Of a stretch of DNA of 64,000 nt, positions 50,801-56,800 are shown in pieces. This DNA comes from Sweltsa coloradensis (Eukaryota > Arthropoda > Insecta > Plecoptera > Chloroperlidae), in contig JAMZAV010000004.1 of NCBI GenBank assembly GCA_024449915.1, positions 434,001 through 498,000 of the forward strand, written 5' to 3'. The notes under the pieces are model-generated. The model was not told where the DNA came from. It was given only the letters and a program-made list of their open reading frames with translations, and searched no databases. Each line of letters opens with the position of its first letter. The stretch's first letter is position 1. Position numbers and translations under genes: made by a program.

Positions 50801-50884
50801 GGACATGCCGATAGACAATGCGACCAACCTGCCTTATGTCCCGGAGTCCTTCTATACGGACTTCAGTTATGAAATAGCCAGTGG
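23472..50884 (+). CDS. Laminin-G / multi-EGF extracellular protein gene (partial, 14 exons)
   Basis: Fourteen exons joined in phase give about 970 residues: a hydrophobic stretch, one laminin-G domain, 19 complete EGF-like repeats and a partial twentieth. All introns are GT-AG. Most exon ends are phase 1; three junctions (E/F, G/H, L/M) and A/B are phase 0. Many repeats start with the calcium-binding D-I/V-D/N-E-C pattern. CxSxPC O-glucose sites occur in EGF4, 6, 10, 11, 12, 16, 17, 18 and 20, and C-x4-S/T-C O-fucose sites in EGF3, 8, 9, 10, 12, 14, 16, 19 and 20, as in Notch, Crumbs and related proteins. The product should be secreted or on the cell surface. The first coding exon and everything after 50884, including any transmembrane segment, are missing. 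LamG followed by an EGF array with a long-loop EGF recalls uninflatable- or crumbs-type proteins, but that naming is inference. Confidence 0.92.
23851..24027. mobile_element. Small TIR element 18 bp after exon A
   Basis: Inverted ends AAACACTAGGGAAAC and GTTTCCCTAGTTT, with further pairing of GTCGTTTG/CAACGAC and inner CAAGTGTTTGAGTACC/GGTACTCAACACTTG. Its right part (ACTCAACACTTGGCTCACTC) is related to the repeats at 55430 and 62692. Confidence 0.65.
24165..24238 (-). repeat. tRNA-like SINE head
   Basis: The minus strand reads TGGTATGGCCTAATGGTAAG (box A region) and GGGGTTCGATACCCG (box B). The acceptor stem is not conserved. Confidence 0.55.
24501..24600 (-). repeat. LINE-like 3' end, copy 2
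   Basis: Inverse of the 2841-2920 sequence: TTTATTCTGTGTTGCAAGGC, TTGGCTGCAGAGACC, AATAAAGG. Confidence 0.65.
25289..25343. repeat. 27-bp tandem duplication
   Basis: CTAATGACGTAATGTACCAC ACAGATCA occurs twice in tandem. Each unit holds the CRE-like core TGACGTAA; a regulatory role is speculation. Confidence 0.6.
25796..25985 (+). CDS. Exon B: C-terminal half of LamG
   Basis: The acceptor ttgtttacag starts a phase-0 exon; the donor GTGAGT leaves phase 1. The product closes the LamG domain ([18 protein letters not shown]) and ends near [10 protein letters not shown]. The first Cys of the linker to EGF1 is split between this exon and the next. N-glycosylation sequons NST and NSS are present. 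Confidence 0.9.
25986..29400. other. Intron B-C, non-repeat part
   Basis: AT-rich intron with no supported gene. Poly-G or poly-C tracts are near 27418-27432, 27979-27997 and 28566-28580. Confidence 0.5.
29405..30135. repeat. Cluster of three SINE-D fragments
   Basis: A plus-strand head fragment (29405-29590, box B GGTTCGAATCCC) is followed by a minus-strand body (about 29600-29930). A diverged plus-strand body follows (about 29935-30135). The shared markers are CCCACTGAAAATCAGTTA and GTAGACTCTAAATAC-type ends. Confidence 0.75.
30170..30575 (+). repeat. Full-length tRNA-headed SINE, family D
   Basis: tRNA-like head GGCTCGTTGGTCTTGTTAGC, CTTCCAATGCAGAAGG and GAGTTCGATTCCC; body with CCGCGGGTGTTCGCACTGTC, TTGGTTGGTTATCGCTCACT and CCCACTGAAAATCAGTTA; end in a T/A-rich tail. 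About 400 bp. Other copies: 51184-51595 (minus, full) and 33020-33235 and 54290-54445 (5'-truncated). Confidence 0.85.
30718..30843 (+). CDS. Exon C: EGF1
   Basis: A single EGF module in a symmetric phase 1-1 exon of 126 nt. All six cysteines are present (CYHEPC, HGVC, ECRC, NC). Acceptor tttttaacag, donor GTGAGA. It lies just downstream of a cluster of SINE copies. Confidence 0.9.
31311..31709. mobile_element. hAT-like element, TAGGGATGCAC ends, copy 1
   Basis: Ends TAGGGATGCACAT and ATGTGCATCCCTA. Flanks GTATAAGT (31303-31310) and GTAAAAGT (31710-31717) match 7/8. The ends are rich in ATCGATAA motifs. Internally homologous to 48321-48743. Confidence 0.85.
33020..33235 (+). repeat. SINE-D, 5'-truncated
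   Basis: Starts within the body at TTGTTGATTCTGGCGTTGAT and runs to the AAATACAATTTATTT end. 5' truncation with an intact 3' end indicates LINE-type retroposition. Confidence 0.8.
33701..33919 (+). CDS. Exon D: EGF2 and most of EGF3
   Basis: Phase 1-1, 219 nt. EGF2 ([12 protein letters not shown]...) is followed by EGF3 ([12 protein letters not shown]...), which finishes in exon E. EGF3 has the C-x4-S-C O-fucose consensus. Acceptor tgtgttttag, donor GTAAAC. A 347-bp repeat lies 86 bp beyond the donor. Confidence 0.92.
34006..34352 (-). repeat. GC-rich repeat G, copy 2
   Basis: Inverse copy of 7814-8142, flanked by perfect 12-bp TCAAATAGTGAC (33994-34005 and 34353-34364). An open frame crosses it in the same sense as in copy 1 but has no recognisable domain. 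Confidence 0.8.
34747..35015. repeat. Pair of inverted SINEs, family V
   Basis: The minus-strand copy 34747-34855 has the best tRNA-like head in the window: GCTGCTCAGTTGGTAAGAGC (box A) and CAGGGTTCAAACCCC (box B). The plus-strand copy 34905-35015 has a box B only. Both have the TTTCTGTCTAAAGTACTAAC body. A transcript spanning both could form a hairpin. Confidence 0.75.
35502..35758 (+). CDS. Exon E: end of EGF3, EGF4 and EGF5
   Basis: Phase 1 start and phase 0 end. EGF4 begins with the calcium-binding signature DIDEC and has CLSNPC (O-glucose consensus). EGF5 begins VDVDEC and ends NCES. Acceptor catgttgacag, donor GTAAGT. A pogo-like element starts 26 bp after the exon end. Confidence 0.93.
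35785..36676. mobile_element. Pogo/Tigger-like non-autonomous element
   Basis: Ends CAGTAAGATCTCTCTTATCC and the inverse of CAGTAAGATCCCTCTTATCC (19/20), flanked by TA on both sides. CAGT ends with TA duplication are typical of pogo/Tigger elements. 892 bp with no transposase. A run of GGCCTA repeats lies at about 36338-36411. Confidence 0.8.
36841..37020 (+). repeat. tRNA-headed SINE, family C
   Basis: GCATACGATTGGGACGCAGG, GAGGGTTCGAATTCC, then TCTTGAATAGCAATATTGTA and a (CAAT)-type end. Same order as 19150-19315. Confidence 0.7.
37554..37764 (+). CDS. Exon F: EGF6 and most of EGF7
   Basis: Phase 0 start and phase 1 end. EGF6 ([16 protein letters not shown]) carries an O-glucose consensus. 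EGF7 ([12 protein letters not shown]) ends at CRPGFTG and is completed in exon G. Acceptor tttggctcag, donor GTGAGT. Confidence 0.93.
38041..38395. mobile_element. hAT-like element, TAGGGATGGG ends
   Basis: Ends TAGGGATGGG and CCCATCCCTA. Flanks AAGCGTAT (38033-38040) and AAGCGGAT (38396-38403) match 7/8. 355 bp, no transposase. Interior unlike the other hAT copies here. Confidence 0.8.
39364..39460. repeat. Minisatellite, ~33-bp unit x3
   Basis: Unit TTCCTTACTCTCTCCCTCCA TTCCTGTTGTTC three times, pyrimidine-rich on the plus strand, inside the intron before exon G. Confidence 0.75.
39694..39884 (+). CDS. Exon G: end of EGF7, EGF8 and start of EGF9
   Basis: Phase 1 start and phase 0 end. The acceptor is atypical: gattacactaag, with a weak pyrimidine tract. 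It restores a Gly codon and then LHCERD, which completes EGF7. EGF8 ([12 protein letters not shown]) is short between C3 and C4. EGF9 begins CTANPC and is completed in exon H. Donor GTAAGT. Confidence 0.9.
39885..41883. other. Intron G-H
   Basis: AT-rich intron without recognisable genes, SINE heads or inverted repeats. Confidence 0.5.
41884..42037 (+). CDS. Exon H: end of EGF9 and EGF10
   Basis: Phase 0 start and phase 1 end. It supplies C4-C6 of EGF9 ([14 protein letters not shown]). EGF10 follows with [16 protein letters not shown], which carries calcium-binding, O-glucose and O-fucose consensus sites. Acceptor ctctgctag, donor GTAATT. Confidence 0.92.
42038..43446. other. Intron H-I
   Basis: AT-rich intron with a short (GT)n at about 43009-43020. 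Nothing else recognised. Confidence 0.5.
43447..43662 (+). CDS. Exon I: end of EGF10, EGF11 and most of EGF12
   Basis: Symmetric phase 1-1, 216 nt. EGF11 is [15 protein letters not shown]12 is [12 protein letters not shown], completed in exon J. Neither has the full DxDEC calcium signature. Acceptor ttttgtcttag, donor GTAATG. Confidence 0.92.
44496..44723 (+). CDS. Exon J: end of EGF12, EGF13 and most of EGF14
   Basis: Symmetric phase 1-1, 228 nt. EGF13 is [16 protein letters not shown], an unusual spacing in the first loops. EGF14 ([12 protein letters not shown]) is short between C3 and C4. Acceptor gtccgacag, donor GTAAGA. Confidence 0.92.
44950..46264 (-). mobile_element. LINE fragment: RNase H domain and 3' tail, with nested insertion
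   Basis: The minus strand encodes a reverse-transcriptase tail motif ([11 protein letters not shown], 46200-46260), then RNase H start [18 protein letters not shown] and [10 protein letters not shown]. After an interruption at about 45541-45810, the RNase H end [14 protein letters not shown] follows. It ends in GTAAATCAGTTATTAGAACT, GAATAGGATAA near 44985-45020. RNase H after the RT is characteristic of I-superfamily LINEs. Stops and frame changes show it is dead. It lies antisense in the intron between exons J and K. Confidence 0.82.
45541..45810. mobile_element. Insertion inside the LINE RNase H (Penelope-like tail)
   Basis: Separates the two halves of the RNase H domain. Contains GGGAAAGGGTACAGAAGGAC and GACAGCTTACCTTAAAAA, also seen at 48968-49015 and resembling the arms at 47702-47958. 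Confidence 0.55.
46377..46450 (-). repeat. tRNA-like sequence, 7-bp acceptor stem kept
   Basis: 74 nt. Ends CCATCTT and AAGATGG pair perfectly, and box B CTCGGTTCAATACC is present. The D and anticodon stems pair poorly and the base before the presumed anticodon is not T, so a SINE head or tRNA pseudogene is more likely than a working tRNA. Confidence 0.5.
46524..46754 (+). CDS. Exon K: end of EGF14, EGF15 and most of EGF16
   Basis: Symmetric phase 1-1, 231 nt. EGF15 has [20 protein letters not shown]16 has [16 protein letters not shown] and ends CPPGYAG. Acceptor gtttcttcag, donor GTAAGC. Confidence 0.93.
47702..47958. mobile_element. Fold-back element, 95-bp arms
   Basis: Arms 47702-47796 and 47864-47958 are near-perfect inverted copies (GTTAAGTAGGGGTGTGGAAA...). 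The 67-bp spacer holds GGCCGAAACAGTTTCGACG, like the conserved tail motif of Penelope-like elements. Same architecture as 10172-10668. Confidence 0.75.
48321..48743. mobile_element. hAT-like element, TAGGGATGCAC ends, copy 2
   Basis: Ends TAGGGATGCAC and GTGCATCCCTA. Perfect 8-bp AGTATAAC duplication (48313-48320 and 48744-48751). The interior matches 31311-31709 in order with small indels. 423 bp. Confidence 0.9.
49141..49289 (+). CDS. Exon L: end of EGF16, EGF17 and first Cys of EGF18
   Basis: Phase 1 start and phase 0 end. EGF17 is [16 protein letters not shown]. The exon ends inside the opening cysteine motif of EGF18 ([10 protein letters not shown]), as at the exon E/F junction. Acceptor gggagtgtag, donor GTGAGA. 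Confidence 0.92.
49729..49875. repeat. Hairpin-forming repeat
   Basis: Outer TGCAAAGCAT/ATGCTTTGCA and inner GGGTGTGTGGCGGACTG / CAGTCCTTCACACACCC pair. The GGGTGTGTGGCGGACTG core recurs near 25135-25155, so it is a dispersed element. Confidence 0.55.
49978..50173 (+). CDS. Exon M: EGF18 and most of EGF19
   Basis: Phase 0 start and phase 1 end. EGF18 ([10 protein letters not shown]) has an NGTGYNG insertion before C6. EGF19 is [16 protein letters not shown]. Acceptor ttattttacag, donor GTATGT. Confidence 0.93.
50321..50458. mobile_element. Small palindromic MITE
   Basis: Inverted ends GGCGCTCCACGCTAAGAAAG and CTTTCTTAGCGTGGAGCGCC extend for about 45 bp with gaps. Flanks are ATATA/TATAT, consistent with a TA duplication (Tc1/mariner-like). 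Confidence 0.75.
50704..50884 (+). CDS. Exon N: end of EGF19 and long-loop EGF20 (partial)
   Basis: Phase 1 start and phase 2 end, the only phase-2 boundary in the gene. EGF20 starts [16 protein letters not shown]. Instead of reaching C4 within about ten residues, about 39 residues follow, with sequons NVT and NAT and the tail DFSYEIASG. The donor is GTGAGT, so the remaining cysteines must be in a further exon. I could not find that exon before 64000. Confidence 0.88.
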
Positions 50885-51183
50885 GTGAGTACAAACAACT
50901 TGCTGTAATATCCATAAACATTCTGTTTGTATAGTATTATTAACTTTTAAGAGTGTTCTCTTGCACGTGACTAGTTTGTAAAAGGCGTAGGCGTATACCA
51001 CGGTGACTGCAGTCAGTCACTGATCGGAACCAATTGCAATCTTTGGTTGCAGTTGATTACAATTGCCTGTATAGAGAATGTTCTAAACTGCCAACTGCAA
51101 GTATTGTATTGTATTAAGGTAGTGAGAAATTGAAGTCTTTGCTATGCTCATCCAATAACAGTGCTGAGAGTGGGCATTTAAAA

Positions 51184-51595
51184 AAATAATAAATAAATTT
51201 AATTAATTCATATTTAGAGTCTACCCACTCAGTCATATAACTGATTTTCAGTGGGGGACAGTAAATCAAAGCGACCAAGCCAACCCTGTAGGCCCCGACA
51301 CAATCGAGGAGTGAGCGATAACCAATCAAAGATCGATATTTTTAATAGGAAATGTAGCAATCAGTGGTATGGACAGTGCAAACACCCGCGGATCAACGCC
51401 AGAATCTACAAGGTGGATTCAGAACAACTTTGAATTTATTATGTGCCTCGTTGCTAGGACGGCTCTAAAGTCACTGTTTACAAATTCCTAAGACAAGAAT
51501 AGATGGACTTTAGTCCAAATCAGAACTTAAAAAACTTCTGACTTCTGCATTGGAAGCAGATACGCTAACCACAAGACCAACGAGCCACACAACTA
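51184..51595 (-). repeat. Full-length SINE, family D
   Basis: Minus-strand head GTGGCTCGTTGGTCTTGTGG TTAGCGTATCTGCTTCC, the same body as 30170-30575, and an A/T-rich tail at the low-coordinate end. Confidence 0.85.
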
Positions 51596-52108
51596 GTTGC
51601 AATGCCCTGTGCAGGTGGAAGTACCCATATAAGCAATATGGATACCCATCTTTTGTTCCTCAGTTAAGCACTAGGGCACCATAGTGTTCCTTGTTTAATG
51701 AAAATCTGATACTAGACCTAATAGGATTGTAAGAGACCAGTAAACAAATAAAAATAGAAACATAGGCTATCATTCAAATTTTAGTTTTGTAGCAGTCATT
51801 TCTTTTAAAATAGAAAAAGCTAGCAATAACTGGTAATTGTTACTACATTTCCCCAAGGTTGCAACTTTTAATATCACTGAAAAAAGTTGTAAAAGCTGGG
51901 CAAATATACGCATCACTAATTGTAAATTTAGACGAGGGAGTGCAGCTACTGAGTCTTAAAAGTTACAATTCAATTCAAATATACACTAGAAAAAAACCCT
52001 GCGAACCACTAAACCTATTGCGCTGAAATTTTAAACATACATTTGGGGAACAAATTTGTGGGTGCTGTTAACATATTCAGCAAAATCTGTTACGATTTCA
52101 ACTCTTAA

Positions 52109-52734
52109 GGCTATTCGACCGCGTTTTTCTATTTTCCAAAATATGCTACCAAGTCAAAACATAGATAATGGCTTTCAAACCTGGCTATTTTAGAAAATCA
52201 AAAATATTTTTTTCAAATTTTTCTGATCCGGTACACGGCCAATGTAGCCACCTAAAAATAATTTCCAACTTCAATTCGCCAAGGCACACCATTCAACGTA
52301 GGGTGTTGTGTTTTTGTGACATTAATTTTCAACTGTTTTTCTATGGACTGACTGAGAGAAAACAGATTTTTTTTAACAATTGTCTTTCCTGCGAATTTTT
52401 TTGTTTGGCGGTACAAATCGGTAAAAAATACCGCCAAACGAAAAAATTCGCAGGAAAGACAATTGTTAAAAATAAATCTGTTTTCTCTCAGTCAGTCCAT
52501 AGAAAAACAGTTAAAAATTAATGTCACAAAAACACAACACCCTACGTTGAATGGTGTGCCTTGGCGAATTGAAGTTGGAAATTATTTTGAGGTGGCTATA
52601 TTGGCCGTGTACCGGATCAGAAAAATTAAAAAAAAATATTTTTGATTTTCTAAAATAGCCAGGTTTCAAAGCCATTCACTATATTTTGACTTGGTAGCAT
52701 ATTTTGGAAAATAGAAAAACGCGGTCGAATAGCC
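52109..52734. mobile_element. 626-bp near-perfect palindrome with TTAA flanks
   Basis: Two arms of about 305 bp pair around a 15-nt loop (52414-52428). The ends are GGCTATTCGACCGCGTTTTT and its complement, flanked by TTAA (52105-52108 and 52735-52738). A TTAA duplication is the hallmark of piggyBac-type transposition. Overlapping open frames on both strands come from the symmetry, not coding. Confidence 0.88.
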
Positions 52735-53017
52735 TTAATAAATAATTGCGTGAATTTTTTTAAAAACAATATATCAACTAAAACTTTTAAATGTCACTAC
52801 CACCGCTACGAAACAACCCGATAAATAAAACATGTCAATATATCAATTGTATAAATTTTCTGCATATACATAATCATGGTTGTGTGGCCACATCCTGGGC
52901 AACAAACAATTCTGAAAGTAGCTAGGCCTATATCATATAAAATATCTAAAAGTCGGTGATAAAATTTGATTGCTATTGTTGATCAATATTAATTTTACTG
53001 GGCCTATGCGTCAAAAG

Positions 53018-53793
53018 TAGTGATGACATCAGGTATTCTGGTACCCAACTCCTACCAGACTCCTTTTGGAGTTGACTTTATTTTCAAAGAGTCAATTCCT
53101 TCAAAAGTGTTAGATTTCTGACTTCTGTTGAGTTGTGCTGTGCAGCTGGTTACTCCTTCCCCATCCCCCTCACTTATGCGCTAGCTCGAGCTCCTTCCTC
53201 GCTCTGTCTGTCTATCTAAATCTATCTATCTCTCTCTTTCTCTCTCTCCCTCCCTGACTCTGTCTCGACCTTGGTCTGGAGTCTGGACATTGTAGTGTAG
53301 ATTGTTTGCCCCGCTGCTTTGATGATAAATTGAATGAGATTGCACTTGCTGTCTCGTTATCTTGTCTTATCTCATAACGTAAACAATTCAGGCCAAGACT
53401 GAATGAGATTGCACTTGTGGTCTCATTATCTTATATCATAACATAAACATAACAAATCAGCGAGAGTCTTGGCCTGGTTAACACTGACAAGCGAACTAGC
53501 GATACGTAGTTGGCGGCGTGGGAGGAGGGGGGGAGACAGCCCGACAGCGTTGTGCAACTAGAGTAGTGGGCTAAAAATAACTTTTGCGCAAAAAATTTCA
53601 AAAACCAAGTCAACCTTGCAAACAACCAATAAAGTATTGTTACTTACTGCCAAAACATTTTTTTTGCTCTCTCCTGGAACAAATTAGGCCTGTAGGAGGG
53701 TGTTCAATATTGGTGAAGGTCAACTGCTTTTACCTTATCTTTATCGCCGAACGAGGAGTCGACTCCAATATTTACTACCCAATGTCATCACTA
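53018..53793. mobile_element. hAT-like element, TAGTGATGACAT ends
   Basis: Ends TAGTGATGACAT and ATGTCATCACTA. Perfect 8-bp GTCAAAAG duplication (53010-53017 and 53794-53801). 776 bp, with a diverged internal duplication (TGAATGAGATTGCACTTG near 53332 and 53400). No transposase. Confidence 0.87.
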
Positions 53794-54289
53794 GTCAAAA
53801 GTGTTTGTACGTTACAAAATGTTAAATATTGCAGACATGATCAACAAGAAACAATGCAATTCAGTACATTTTGAAGGTAATACACAGAATATAATTAAAA
53901 TTTACTTTATTCTACTACTACTTTATTCTAATACAGGCTCAAAATCCTATAGTATAGGCAAACACTTCGTAGGCCATGTACTATGTCAGGACATAACATC
54001 TCTTCATTACGAACTAGGCCTACAGAAAACAAGAATTCAAATCATCCCAAACTATCAGTTAACTCATAAGTCTTCTTCAAATATGAGCAGGTGGTAGAGC
54101 CTACCCCTACTCTGTTCCTGTGCAAAGTTGCAAAGTAGACCAAGACACTCAAAATTTCACTAATTATGAAAATATGTGTTATAATTATCAATGGCCTAGG
54201 CCTGCGGGGGAGGAAAGGGTCAGGGGAGGTTCTCACGTTGTGGTAGTCGTGGTCTTTGCCCAGCACGGGCCTGTGACCACACATATTGA

Positions 54290-54445
54290 TGCAATGATTA
54301 TAAAATATCGATCTTTGGTTGGTTATCGCTCACTCGTCGATTGCGTCGGGGCCTGCAGGGTTGGCTTGGTCGCTTTAGTTTACTGTCCCCCACTGAAAAT
54401 CAGTTACGTGACTCAGTGGGTAGACTCTAAATACGTATTTATTTA
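54290..54445 (+). repeat. SINE-D, 5'-truncated
   Basis: Body from AATATCGATCTTTGGTTGG to TAGACTCTAAATACG plus a T/A tail. Confidence 0.8.
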
Positions 54446-54450
54446 TTTAT

Positions 54451-55495
54451 AAACTAGGAAAACGCTCAGTTGGACGCGTTGATAAGCGAGCACGTGCTAT
54501 ACAATTTGTTGATCGTCCAAATTTCAACCTGATCTCAATCTTCGTGCAACTGCTATCATGAGCCAAAAAAGCTCCAGCTTGGTGCGACTTTTCATTGCCA
54601 TGGTAACGTTACTTTTGTTAAAATGCAATTTCCATCTACTCTACTTATCGGATCAAAATAAGATTAACATATTCGTGACCGGACGGACATTCTAAATGAT
54701 TTGGCTACCTCAGATTTTGTCGCCGTTTAGTTTTTTAAAAAAACTTTCGATTAACTTTAATGTAACTTTATAACTTTTTGAACGATTTTGCCACAAAACT
54801 AATGGCATTTAATTCAATTCGGATGGTCTAATTTCAACTCCATCCGAACCTCCGTTCGACCGCTATCATGAGCCAAAAAAGCTGCGCGACTTTCCGTTGC
54901 CATGGTAACGGTACTTTGTTATAATGTAATTTCCATCTACACTACTTATCGGATCAAAATAAAATTAACATATTCGTGACCGGATGGACATTCTAAATGA
55001 TTTGGCCACCTCAGATTTTGTCGCCGTTTAGTTTGAAAAAAAAACTTTCGATTAACTTTAATGTAACTTTTTAACTTTTTGAACGATTTTGCCACAAAAC
55101 TAATGGCATTCAATCGAGAACGAAGCTTGCGGATGGTCCAAATTTCAACTCGATCCGAGCCTCCGTTCGAATGTTATGGCGAGACATACAAACAAACAAA
55201 CAAAAAAACATAAAAAAAAAACATGAGAACCCCCGTCTTTTTCCTCCCTCTGCCTACGACTACATGTGGCCAGCCTGGCTATTTCCTCCCTTATCTCTTA
55301 GGCTGTAGTGGTGCATTATTGGCAGATGGTTGACCCACCCTTGGACCAACTAAACTTTAAAATCTATCATTTAACTGTATTATATATATAGGCCTATCAA
55401 TCAACTCAATAAAATGCAAATGTTCCCAGATACTCAACATATGGCTCATTCACTCCTCCAACAACAACTTGTTGTTTTCCTAATTTTGTTAGTAA
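54451..55495. repeat. Candidate 1-kb element with ~311-bp tandem repeats
   Basis: Starts AAACTAGGAAAAC and ends near GTTTTCCTAATTTTGTT, a short inverted pair. Inside, a unit of about 311 bp repeats 2.2 times (from 54516, 54827 and 55138), each with GCTATCATGAGCCAAAAAAG and TTGCCATGGTAACG. The right part (55290-55560) matches 62570-62750 plus 63562-63600. Confidence 0.6.
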
Positions 55496-55897
55496 AATAA
55501 GCTCAAAACCAATTTAAGTTTTTAGTATTATGTAAGTTAAAACAAAATTTACAGGACCCTCATTATAGTTATAAGTTGTGGCAAGCATAAATAACACAAG
55601 GACAACACCCAATACAAATGCAAACACTTTAATTACAAAAAACTAATTAATACTGTACTCACATTGTAAATTATAAGTAAACGTAGGAGGTATGAGATAA
55701 ATAATGATAACTTGATTTAGGAATTACAGCAAAGAAAGTCTTTCGAAATACTGTTCACTTAAAAGTTCAAACAGACACTTAATTAGTTATTACTGATTAC
55801 TGATAAAAATACCATGGATACCTATGGAATCTTGATTTTGGGTTATGTATATTTATGCAGTTCCCATCTTATGAAATATGGAGCAAGTGCTTCATGT

Positions 55898-56289
55898 TTA
55901 TTTCTTTCCTTTCTTGGACGTCTTAGTTTTGCCACTAGCTCTTGCCGAAGAATATTTTGCTTCAAGCTTGTCCAAAAACGATGTTGACCGTTCCTCTTGC
56001 CTTTTCAGGACTGCTTTTGGCAAATCACTAGATGTCTCAAGTTCCTTTTCTTCTATTTCTTTTGCTTCTTGCTCATACTTTCTTTTTCTCTTGTTGATCT
56101 TCTTGGCTGGCTCATTTGTGAACTGTTTGTATTTAGGAATCTCCTTTGTATCGATCATATCTTGGAGTATAGCCCGAATGCGTGGCTCCTCACTTGCACT
56201 CATGAACGGTACAGTTTCATAAATGTAGTCCATGTCACCCAACCCTTTGAGGTATGCTTGCTTTACATCCTCCTCCTCTTCATGGGAAT
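55898..56289 (-). CDS. DNAJC9: DNAJC9 exon 2: C-terminal histone-binding region
   Basis: The acceptor ccttctag joins phase 1 to give KYKDSHEEEEDVKQAYL, matching the DNAJC9 family block TYKGSEEE...DIKQAYL. Conserved GDMDYIYETVPF, EEPRIRAILQDMID and IPKYKQF follow. The C-terminus is a charged, lysine-rich helix ending TKTSKKGKK. With the missing base restored, exons 1 and 2 give about 254 residues, against about 260 in vertebrate DNAJC9. The stop codon lies inside AATAAA. The 4.67-kb intron carries the 5S-headed SINE and two inverted-repeat elements. Confidence 0.93.
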
Positions 56290-56340
56290 CTAGAAGGAGC
56301 AAAAGGAGAGACAATGAAATGATGAAAATAAACTGCTTTA

Positions 56341-56690
56341 GGAATGAGGTTTAGCTACGGTCGCTTAGCCGGTTCCCACTCGAACACCGAAGTTAAGCAA
56401 CCTCGGGCGTGGTCATGGGGAGAGTGGGTGAACGCTCTGCCCTGAAACACACGTATACCGGTGGTTAGATCAGATGGAAGGTTTGAGAGCTAGTGTAACG
56501 GCTTTGTTTGCCTCGACGTCTGCTCGGCAGTCTGGGTTAAGAGGAGGAACCTAGATATGACTGTCAAGGTTACACCATCCTTTCGGATGGGACGTAAAGC
56601 TGTTGGTCCCCTTGGTACTTTTTGAAAGGAGTACACTATGTGCCAGTACCGGGTTTCCCCTCCTCCCTTCTCTATTAAATTTGCACTAGT
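56341..56690 (+). repeat. 5S rRNA-headed SINE
   Basis: The head (about 56345-56470) aligns in order to 5S rRNA: CTACGGTCGCTTAGCC, ACACCGAAGTTAAGCA, CTCGGGCGTGGTCA, GAGTGGGTGAACGC, TATACCGGTGGT. The 5S internal promoter (box A, intermediate element, box C) lies there. A body shared with 9384-9612 follows, including TTTCGGATGGGACGTAAAGC. 5S-headed SINEs are the SINE3 class. Too diverged to be a 5S gene. Confidence 0.82.
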
Positions 56691-56726
56691 GGATTACATT
56701 ATACATATTGCAAATAGAGACTAAAT

Positions 56727-56800
56727 AATAATAATATAATATAATAATAATAATAATAAAATAATAATAATAAAAATAATAATAATAAATAAAAATAATT
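56727..56800. repeat. (AAT)n microsatellite
   Basis: Imperfect AAT repeats after the 5S-headed SINE, in the DNAJC9 intron. Confidence 0.7.

Noticed and set aside
52168..52645. Open frames of 117 and 60 codons
   Set aside because: They arise from the palindrome's symmetry; the same peptide appears on both arms.
56345..56470. Functional 5S rRNA gene
   Set aside because: Several stems are broken and it continues directly into a SINE body with no T-run terminator. A SINE head is the better reading.
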